The position numbers and the translations under genes are program-made. From positions 1 to 13,282 of the forward strand of contig NZ_SRZM01000068.1 in the NCBI RefSeq assembly GCF_019402445.1: a DNA stretch of 13,282 nt, in the 5' to 3' direction. The notes under the pieces were generated by a model that was not told where the DNA came from, ran no database searches, and saw nothing but the letters and a program-made list of their open reading frames with translations. Below are positions 7,528 through 13,282 of this stretch, piece by piece. This DNA comes from Brachyspira pilosicoli (GTDB taxonomy: Bacteria > Spirochaetota > Brachyspiria > Brachyspirales > Brachyspiraceae). Numbering within the stretch: the stretch's first letter is position 1; every line of letters starts with the position of its first letter.

Positions 7528-8907
7528 TTATGACACGCCAAGCATTTTTATAGCTTCAGAAATATGGTCTATTCCTATAATCTTAACGCCTTCTATTGAT
7601 TTGCTTAATTCTTTTACAGCTCTTTTTGAAATATAAACTTCTTTAAGAGAGAATTTTTTCATCTCTTTTATACGCCTTTCAATAAACCTTACAGGTCTCA
7701 CCTCACCCGAAAGCCCCAATTCTCCAATGTATGTTGTAGTTCTCTGAATAGATATTCCATACATACTTGATACTATAGCCATAGCAATAGAAATATCACT
7801 AGCAGTCTCTTTAACATTAAGACCATTTGCAATATTAATATAAACATCTTGATTAGAAAGATTTATATGACATCTTTTTTCTAATATAGCAATAATTATA
7901 AGAAGCCTATATTGGTCATAACCTATAGTAAGCCTTCTAGGATAACCAAAAGCACTGCTTCCAACCAAAGCCTCTTGCTCAACACAAAACACCCTGCTTC
8001 CTTCTATTACAGGAGTTATCACACTTCCAGCAAACACAGCTTCATTAAGAGAACGAGTAAAAACTCTTGAAGGGTCTTTTACTTCCATAAGACCATTTTC
8101 TACCATCTCAAATATTCCAACTTCATCAACTGCCCCATAACGATTTTTTACGGCTCTTAATATTCTATATATCCCCTTATCATCACCTTCAAAATATAGA
8201 ACACAATCTACAATATGTTCTAATATTTTGGGTCCTGCTATAGTGCCTTCTTTTGTAATATGCCCTACCAAAAATATTGTTATGTTTTTTAGCTTTGCTG
8301 TTTGCATCAATGCCCAAGCACAGTTTTTTATTTGTGCTGGAGAGCCTGCTATACTGTTTGTAGTTGGGCTATATATTGTTTGAATAGAATCTATTATAGC
8401 AAGTGATGGAGGCTCATCTAAAAGAGTGTTTATTATATTGTCGCAATTTGACTCTGATGATATTAAAAAGTCAGAATCTTCTAGTGCAAGCCTATCTGCT
8501 CTCAATTTTATCTGTTCTAATGATTCTTCACCTGTAAAATAATAAACTTTCTCTTTTTTAGCGATATTTGAGGCTACTTGCAAAAGGAGTGTTGACTTAC
8601 CAATTCCTGGTTCTCCGCCTATAAGTATAACACTGCCAGATACAATACCGCCACCCAATACACTATTAAGTTCATCTATATTAGTTGATGTTCTTATACT
8701 ATCAGAAGTTTTAATTTTTTTTATTGAAGTTAATTGTGCTTTATCTGTAGAGAGAGCATTTTTTACTGTTTTTATTTTACTTTCTTCCGGCTCAGTAAAA
8801 GGCTTTAAGCTATTCCAAGAACCGCATGAAGGGCATTTGCCCATCCAATTTATAGTGCTCTCTCCGCAATTCTCACAAACAAATACTGTATTATTTTTCT
8901 TCGCCAT
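7528..8907 (-). CDS. radA: DNA repair protein RadA (Sms)
   Basis: RadA is a RecA-like ATPase and branch-migration helicase that processes recombination intermediates. From the ATG at 8907 it has 459 residues, like E. coli RadA (460). The N-terminal zinc finger has two CxxC pairs, Cys11/Cys14 and Cys25/Cys28. The Walker A motif GGEPGIGKS is at 97-105, Walker B LAIIDSIQT at 169-177, and the RadA-specific KNRYG motif at 254-258 (usually KNRFG). The C-terminal third is the Lon-protease-like domain. A TTG at 8922 would add five residues (MRNLI), but MAKK..VFVCENCG matches the normal RadA N-terminus, so I chose 8907. The start overlaps the end of the upstream GldG-type gene by 17 bp (8891-8907), which suggests co-transcription and translational coupling. 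Confidence 0.95.
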   Translation of the reverse strand: MAKKNNTVFVCENCGESTINWMGKCPSCGSWNSLKPFTEPEESKIKTVKNALSTDKAQLTSIKKIKTSDSIRTSTNIDELNSVLGGGIVSGSVILIGGEPGIGKSTLLLQVASNIAKKEKVYYFTGEESLEQIKLRADRLALEDSDFLISSESNCDNIINTLLDEPPSLAIIDSIQTIYSPTTNSIAGSPAQIKNCAWALMQTAKLKNITIFLVGHITKEGTIAGPKILEHIVDCVLYFEGDDKGIYRILRAVKNRYGAVDEVGIFEMVENGLMEVKDPSRVFTRSLNEAVFAGSVITPVIEGSRVFCVEQEALVGSSAFGYPRRLTIGYDQYRLLIIIAILEKRCHINLSNQDVYINIANGLNVKETASDISIAMAIVSSMYGISIQRTTTYIGELGLSGEVRPVRFIERRIKEMKKFSLKEVYISKRAVKELSKSIEGVKIIGIDHISEAIKMLGVS

Positions 8908-10924
8908 TATTAAATTTCTCAAATATTTTCTTTCTTCGGTTTTTATCTCTATGCCACAACATTACACCAAACAATATAACAATCAAAGGAACAATTACTA
9001 TATTAATAAATCTCACAGCCATCTTTATACTTTCTGGCACTTGATAAGGCGGGTTAAATATAGCACCTTTTCTTCTTATATCCATAAGAGCAGTATCCCC
9101 CACCATATAATCAATCATATTCATTAAGAAAATTTTATTAGCATCAAAACCACTATTTCTAGCCATATCAGGAGAACCAACAACTATAACCCTTCCGCTT
9201 GTTGTGGAGTTTAATCTATTAACATTTGCTATATTAATATTTGTAGAGTTAATAGGAATGTCTTTACCATCAAAAGCACTAGTCATATTGCCCTGAGAAA
9301 TTGCTGCTATAAGTCTTTTAGAAAGCAAATTACTGTCTTTTGGCATGCCAGTCATAGATGAGGTTAATTCATTAGTTTCTACCCAGCTCTTATCACTAGA
9401 ATAAAATAATGGTGTAATTTTAGCATCATTACTGCTAATTAACACTTCACTAGATAAAGGAGCAAGCATTAAATTAATACTTTTTGTTATATCGTTTTTT
9501 GAATTAATATTTTCAGGCATTATGAGAGGTATATAATATAATTTCTGCTCAGGCATACCCTCTTGTAATTGTGCTCTATAAGCATTATCATCAAATATCA
9601 TATTTGTAGCTATATAAAGTCCATAACTTGGAAGTATTTCATTTAATCTATTAGTAACAGGAGTTAAACGAGGTCCGTACATTTGTGCATTAGGGTCATT
9701 TTCATCTATATGAGCACCATTAAGCATAAATAACACAGGTTTACCGCTCATTATAAATTGGTCTAACTTATATAATTCAGCATCACTAAAAGGAGTTAAA
9801 CTTCCTAATACTACTAAAGCATCCATTGTAGAAGGAATGTCTTGTGTATCTAAATTTAGAGGCTGAAAGTTGTAATTAGCTTCAATCTCTGATGCATATC
9901 TGCTCGCACTAATATAAGCATCATTAGGATTTCCTCCATATTGAACTGGTATATCTATAGTATTAGGTTCATTATGCCCTTCTATATAACCAATATTAGC
10001 CTTTAATCCAAGCATACTGTCTATACCTTTAGAAATCTCATCTGTGATGCCTGCAAAATCCCCATATAGTATAGAAGAAGTAGAAAGTTCTAATACATCA
10101 TCACCATTTTCTAAAACTAAAGAAAAATATCCGCTTCCTTTTGGAACTATAATAGCACCGTCATTATCTTTTATATCTTGCCATTCTAATTTTTTAATAT
10201 TAAGTTTTTTTATTATATCTTCATTTTCTTGATTTGGACTAGACATATCAACATGAGTAAATACCACTTTGTTCATTAAGTTTTTATTAGCTTCTGTTAC
10301 AGCCTGCATTATGCTATCTGGTATTAACTCTATTGCTCCAATAGGTAAAAGCTCATAAACTTCTGGAGAAGATATATAATAAACATTTAAATTATTTTCT
10401 AATCTGCTTAATTTATCATTTTTATCAATAAGTTTTCTTATAATTGTATCAATATTATATTCTAAACCTTCGGTAGACCTTACAAAAGGTATAGACTCAA
10501 TAGAATCACCATATATAAACGCTAAACCCATATATGCTATTTTACTGCTTGTTTGGTCTTTTTCTAATACATTTATTTGAGTAGAAGTAATTCCGTATTG
10601 ATTAGCCATTGTTGTATTTGTAGAGGCGTCTATTATTTCAAAGCTTATATTTTTTCCTGCTGCTGATTTATATTCTGCAAATAAATCTTTTATATATTTT
10701 TCGTATGTTGAAAAAGGAGGTGGTAAATTAGGTGTTAAAAAAAACTTCACGCTTAAAGGCTCTTTTAAACTCTTAACTAAAGATTTACTTCCGCTGCTTA
10801 AAGAATAAATTTTATCTTTAGTTAAATCTATAAAAGGAGTAAATTGATTAACTATAGCATTTATTAAAACAATAATCACAAGTACAAAAATAAAAGTTAT
10901 TATTCTATCTTTTCTTTTAGTCAT
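8891..10924 (-). CDS. GldG-family ABC transporter auxiliary protein
   Basis: This is a 677-residue membrane-anchored protein of the GldG/ABC-transporter-auxiliary type, whose relatives work with ABC-2 permeases in gliding motility and in some envelope export systems. One membrane helix at about 9-27 precedes a large domain expected outside the cytoplasmic membrane. A second helix at about 637-657 is followed by a basic tail (HRDKNRRKK), so both ends should face the cytoplasm. Family features are DLTKDKIYSLS (33-43), the aromatic/proline segment near 60-75, GYIEGHNEP (312-320), LTPFSDAELYKLDQFIMSGK (376-395), and a late VVGSPDMARNSGFD segment of the kind usually written as vvGdsdfa. A Shine-Dalgarno-like GGGAT precedes the ATG by about 6 nt. 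The usual ABC ATPase and permease partners are not adjacent: upstream is a divergent tRNA gene and downstream is radA. Its function here is therefore unassigned. Confidence 0.85.
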   Translation of the reverse strand: MTKRKDRIITFIFVLVIIVLINAIVNQFTPFIDLTKDKIYSLSSGSKSLVKSLKEPLSVKFFLTPNLPPPFSTYEKYIKDLFAEYKSAAGKNISFEIIDASTNTTMANQYGITSTQINVLEKDQTSSKIAYMGLAFIYGDSIESIPFVRSTEGLEYNIDTIIRKLIDKNDKLSRLENNLNVYYISSPEVYELLPIGAIELIPDSIMQAVTEANKNLMNKVVFTHVDMSSPNQENEDIIKKLNIKKLEWQDIKDNDGAIIVPKGSGYFSLVLENGDDVLELSTSSILYGDFAGITDEISKGIDSMLGLKANIGYIEGHNEPNTIDIPVQYGGNPNDAYISASRYASEIEANYNFQPLNLDTQDIPSTMDALVVLGSLTPFSDAELYKLDQFIMSGKPVLFMLNGAHIDENDPNAQMYGPRLTPVTNRLNEILPSYGLYIATNMIFDDNAYRAQLQEGMPEQKLYYIPLIMPENINSKNDITKSINLMLAPLSSEVLISSNDAKITPLFYSSDKSWVETNELTSSMTGMPKDSNLLSKRLIAAISQGNMTSAFDGKDIPINSTNINIANVNRLNSTTSGRVIVVGSPDMARNSGFDANKIFLMNMIDYMVGDTALMDIRRKGAIFNPPYQVPESIKMAVRFINIVIVPLIVILFGVMLWHRDKNRRKKIFEKFNNGEEK

Positions 10925-10951
10925 AGCTATCCCATTTTTAAAATAATATGC

Positions 10952-10980
10952 ATTATATAAGCAATAATTATATTTGTCAA
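10952..10980 (-). promoter_or_regulatory. Consensus promoter of the gldG-like/radA unit
   Basis: On the minus strand a perfect TTGACA (10980-10975) is followed after exactly 17 bp by a perfect TATAAT (10957-10952). The start should fall near 10945, about 20 nt before the ATG at 10924. This is the strongest promoter match in the window. Confidence 0.8.
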
Positions 10981-11061
10981 AGTGTGTTTACTTAAAAAAC
11001 AGTTGTTTTATTTGTTTGTAATAAAGTTAATTATTAATAAAATAAAATTTTAAAAAATGTG

Positions 11062-11089
11062 TTGACTTTTTTTTATCGTATGTTATACT
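11062..11089 (+). promoter_or_regulatory. Promoter of tRNA-Phe
   Basis: TTGACT (11062-11067) is followed after 16 bp by TATACT (11084-11089), with an extended -10 TG at 11081-11082. The start is expected near 11096, about 5 nt before the mature tRNA. It probably also drives the pseudouridine synthase gene, since no other promoter or terminator lies between them. It is divergent from the gldG-like promoter about 80 bp away. Confidence 0.75.
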
Positions 11090-11100
11090 AATTTTCACTT

Positions 11101-11173
11101 GCCGAGTTAGCTCAGTAGGTAGAGCAAAGGACTGAAAATCCTTGTGTCTAGGGTTCGATTCCCTGACTCGGCA
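11101..11173 (+). tRNA. tRNA-Phe (anticodon GAA)
   Basis: This is a complete 73-nt cloverleaf. The acceptor stem pairs GCCGAGT (11101-11107) with ACTCGGC (11166-11172). The D stem is GCTC/GAGC (11110-11113 with 11122-11125). The anticodon stem AAGGA/TCCTT encloses the loop CTGAAAA (11132-11138) with anticodon GAA at 11134-11136. The variable loop is GTGTC, and the T arm is TAGGG, TTCGATT, CCCTG. The discriminator is A at 11173 and the next bases are CAT, so CCA is not encoded and must be added after transcription. Position 32 is C and position 33 is U. Confidence 0.98.
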
Positions 11174-11196
11174 CATTTCCTTACATAAAAATCCAT

Positions 11197-11913
11197 ATGA
11201 ACAACTTAGAACAAATTACAAACTTTATAAATCCACTATATGAAGACAATCATATTATAGTAGCTGTAAAACCTCCAAACATTCCAACTCAAGCAGATAA
11301 TACAGGCGATACATCTTTCTTTGAAAATATAAAAGACTATATAAAATTAAAATATGCTAAACAAGGAAACGTTTTTTTGGGTTTAGTGCATAGGCTTGAC
11401 AGACCTGTATCTGGAGTTATGGTATTTGCTAAAACTTCTAAGGCAGCTTCAAGATTAAGTGAAGCTATAAGAAACAGAAACTTTCAAAAGACCTATTACT
11501 GCGTAGTTAAAGGGATATTATTAGAAAAAGAAAATACTCTAGAAAATTATCTCATAAAAAAAACAAACAAACTTGGAAACATTGCAATGGTTGTTTTTGA
11601 AAATACTAAGAATGCTAAAAAAGCTATTCTTCATTATAAAGTATTAAAAGAAGATAATATTAAAAATTTAAGTCTTTTAAAAATAGAACTTGAAACTGGA
11701 AGGTTTCATCAAATAAGAGTACAGCTTTCAAATCTTGGGCATGCTATATATGGCGACAGAAAATACGGTTCATACATAAAATATGACAGAGATGATGTGC
11801 CTTTGGCTTTGTTTGCAAAAAGTATTAAATTCCCCCACCCTACAAAAAACGAAGAAATATTTATTGAAGCAGATTTACCAGATTATAACCCTTGGAATAT
11901 TTTTAATAATTAA
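11197..11913 (+). CDS. RluA-family RNA pseudouridine synthase
   Basis: This enzyme converts specific uridines to pseudouridine in rRNA or tRNA. It has 238 residues and starts directly in the catalytic fold, with no N-terminal S4 RNA-binding domain, as in the short RluA-like enzymes. The catalytic motif HRLDRPVSG (65-73) supplies the nucleophile Asp68. The conserved LYEDNHIIVAVKPPNIPTQ (14-32) and GRFHQIRVQL plus GDRKYG (168-191) blocks are present. The substrate cannot be told from sequence. The gene begins 23 nt after tRNA-Phe with no recognisable Shine-Dalgarno sequence or separate promoter, so it is probably co-transcribed with the tRNA and released by tRNA 3' processing. E. coli RluA modifies position 32 of tRNA-Phe, but the adjacent tRNA has C32 and cannot be a target at that site. 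Confidence 0.92.
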   Translation: MNNLEQITNFINPLYEDNHIIVAVKPPNIPTQADNTGDTSFFENIKDYIKLKYAKQGNVFLGLVHRLDRPVSGVMVFAKTSKAASRLSEAIRNRNFQKTYYCVVKGILLEKENTLENYLIKKTNKLGNIAMVVFENTKNAKKAILHYKVLKEDNIKNLSLLKIELETGRFHQIRVQLSNLGHAIYGDRKYGSYIKYDRDDVPLALFAKSIKFPHPTKNEEIFIEADLPDYNPWNIFNN

Positions 11914-11935
11914 GAAAAACAATATAGATAATTTT

Positions 11936-11956
11936 TATATTTTACGATAAAATATA
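11936..11956. repeat. Perfect 9-bp inverted repeat before the MtnA-like gene
   Basis: The arms TATATTTTA (11936-11944) and TAAAATATA (11948-11956) flank CGA. It lies between the pseudouridine synthase stop and the MtnA-like start, 26 nt before the ATG. There is no T-tract after it, so it is a poor terminator. It could be an operator or a mild hairpin, but the arms are pure A/T and chance is a real alternative. Confidence 0.45.
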
Positions 11957-11982
11957 TATATTAAATATTATGGACTACAACA

Positions 11983-13035
11983 ATGGAAAGAAAAGATTAT
12001 GATTTGCCTTTTTTGTTGAGATACGAAAATGTTGCTTGGTATGAAAACAAAAAAGTAAGAATATTAGATAGAAGAATATACCCTACAGAAATTAGTTTTG
12101 TGGAATGCTATAATTACAGAGAAGTTGCTGAGGCTATATATAATATGGTTACTCAAAGTGCTGGTCCTTATACGGCTTGTGCTATGGGTATGGCTTTGGC
12201 GGCAAGTGAAGTTGAAAAGAAAACAGAAAAAGAACAAATTGAATTTTTAACAGAAGCTTCTAATGTACTTGCAAACTCTAGACCTACAACTGCAAACAGA
12301 TATAAAATTATAACAGAATCTGCATTAGAGGCTGCTAAAAAAGCATTAAAAGAAGGTAAAAGCCCAGTAGAAGCTATTTTTAATAATGCAATAGAATCTC
12401 TAAACAGAAGATATTCCATTATGGAAGAGGTTGGAACATACTTAATAAAACTTGTAGAAAACAATTCTTCTATATTAACTCAATGCTTTGGAGAGACTAT
12501 AGTAGGAATGATGTGCAGGGCTGCTAAAAAAGAAAATAAAACTTTTAAAGCATATTGTTTAGAGACTCGTCCATACTTTCAAGGGGCAAGACTTACTTCT
12601 TCTTGTTTTTATGAAAGCGGTATAGATGTAACAGTTATTACTGATAATATGGCCGCTTATGTTATGCAAAAAGGTGCTATAAATATATTTACTTCAGCTG
12701 CAGACACAATCACAAGAGACGGATATATTGCAAACAAAATAGGAACTCTTCAAGCTGCAATATTGGCAGACAAATTTGAAATTCCTTATTATGTTACAGG
12801 AATACCAGATAAAGACAAAAACAAAGGCTCTGATATAGTGATAGAAGAAAGAGATCCAGAGTTAGTTTTATCATATAGAGGAATACCTAATACATTAAAA
12901 GGCGTTAAAGGAATATATCCTTCTTTTGATGTTACACCTCCAAAACTAATAAGTGCCGTTGTTACAGATAAAGGAATATATTCTCCATACAACTTAGAAG
13001 AATATTTTGAAACAGAGACTAGAGATTTCTATTGA
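11983..13035 (+). CDS. mtnA: MtnA-like S-methyl-5-thioribose-1-phosphate isomerase family protein
   Basis: This is a 350-residue member of the MtnA/eIF2B-alpha family. True MtnA isomerises 5-methylthioribose-1-phosphate to the ribulose form in methionine salvage. Visible family features are LDRRIYPTE (28-36), SRPTTAN (99-105), ETRPYFQGARLT (194-205), ITDNMA (219-224), NKIGT (251-255), IPYYV (267-271), IEERDPE (287-293) and FDVTPPKLI (315-323). The two catalytic positions are kept: Cys168 in TQCFGE (usually HCNAG) and Asp241 in AADTITRDG (usually GADRIAANG). The usual substrate loop RGAPAIG is replaced by QSAGPYTAC (58-66). Known MtnA relatives vary here, but the change near the phosphate site makes the exact substrate uncertain. 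There is no clear Shine-Dalgarno sequence. It follows the pseudouridine synthase gene by 69 bp and has no visible strong promoter. Confidence 0.8.
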   Translation: MERKDYDLPFLLRYENVAWYENKKVRILDRRIYPTEISFVECYNYREVAEAIYNMVTQSAGPYTACAMGMALAASEVEKKTEKEQIEFLTEASNVLANSRPTTANRYKIITESALEAAKKALKEGKSPVEAIFNNAIESLNRRYSIMEEVGTYLIKLVENNSSILTQCFGETIVGMMCRAAKKENKTFKAYCLETRPYFQGARLTSSCFYESGIDVTVITDNMAAYVMQKGAINIFTSAADTITRDGYIANKIGTLQAAILADKFEIPYYVTGIPDKDKNKGSDIVIEERDPELVLSYRGIPNTLKGVKGIYPSFDVTPPKLISAVVTDKGIYSPYNLEEYFETETRDFY

Positions 13036-13282
13036 TGTAATTAAAAAATTTGTTAAAAGTTTTCTCAATTTTTATTTGTTGCATATTTGCTTTTATTAAG
13101 ATAAAAATATATTTTTATAAATGTATATCAACTTTTTCCAGCCTTCGCCCTGCGGACTTCGTCAAAGTTTTTACAATTAGAATACGTTTAGCGAGTAACT
13201 AAATTTTTAGATTTAATATACAGTTTGTATTATGCAAAAAACATAATAATTTAATATTTGCACTTTTTGCAACTTTTTGCGG
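13036..13282. other. Non-coding tail with GC-rich patch and short repeats
   Basis: No coding region is supported here. The stretch is very AT-rich except for 13140-13167, where 17 of 28 bases are G or C. The motif CAACTTTTT occurs at 13129 and 13270, and CACTTTTTGC and AACTTTTTGC lie in tandem at 13261-13280, running off the window edge. The patch may be part of a dispersed intergenic repeat. No strong terminator for the MtnA-like gene was found. Confidence 0.5.

Noticed and set aside
8908..8922. Upstream TTG start for radA
   Set aside because: It adds five residues not expected in RadA, while the ATG at 8907 gives the standard N-terminus and length.
8837..9127. Plus-strand open frame across the radA/gldG-like junction
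   Set aside because: It overlaps two recognisable minus-strand genes and its translation is low-complexity His/Tyr/Ser-rich sequence.
12168..12464. Minus-strand open frame inside the MtnA-like gene
   Set aside because: Antisense shadow of conserved coding sequence, with no ribosome site or family match.
13101..13118. 18-bp palindrome made only of A and T
   Set aside because: It has very low information content in an AT-rich spacer and is not followed by a T-run.
1..13282. CRISPR array, phage, insertion sequence, toxin-antitoxin or defence system
   Set aside because: No regularly spaced repeats, transposase, integrase or paired small genes were found; nearly all coding space belongs to recognisable housekeeping or membrane proteins.

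Overview
This 13.3 kb window is very AT-rich bacterial chromosome packed with housekeeping genes. I see no phage, transposon, CRISPR array or defence locus. Base composition, gene content (a GldG-type protein, a divergent MtnA, a tRNA without encoded CCA) and A/T-biased codon use suggest an anaerobic low-GC bacterium. My best guess is the spirochaete genus Brachyspira. That rests on recall of what such genomes look like, not on a search, and a Clostridium-like host is not excluded.

Layout, left to right. (1) 91-467, plus strand: the RNase P RNA gene rnpB with its own promoter. (2) 466-2097, minus strand: a FAD-dependent oxidoreductase of the NadB/FrdA/SdhA superfamily whose stop codon directly abuts the 3' end of rnpB. 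(3) 2188-6264, plus strand: mtnN (MTA/SAH nucleosidase), then a unit of ptsI (PTS enzyme I) and a tightly coupled SH3b-domain lipoprotein gene. This run ends at a bidirectional rho-independent terminator. (4) 7353-6352, minus strand: pta (phosphotransacetylase) with its own promoter. (5) 10980-7528, minus strand: a two-gene unit of a GldG-family membrane protein and radA, overlapping by 17 bp and driven by a perfect-consensus sigma70-type promoter. (6) 11062-13035, plus strand: tRNA-Phe(GAA) with a strong promoter, an RluA-family pseudouridine synthase and a divergent MtnA-family protein. (7) 13036-13282: non-coding sequence with a GC-rich patch and short repeated motifs; a related patch lies in the first 30 bases of the window.

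The genes do not form one pathway. Themes are RNA maturation (rnpB, tRNA-Phe, pseudouridine synthase), fermentation energy metabolism (pta, ptsI), methylthioadenosine turnover (mtnN and the MtnA-like gene, 9 kb apart) and DNA repair (radA). I found no convincing new multi-gene system. The most checkable oddities are: an RNase P RNA with a shortened P15-P17 region, in a window where the one tRNA lacks encoded CCA; the zero-gap convergent rnpB/oxidoreductase pair; the MtnA-like protein with an altered substrate loop; and a GldG-type protein with no ABC transporter partner next to it.
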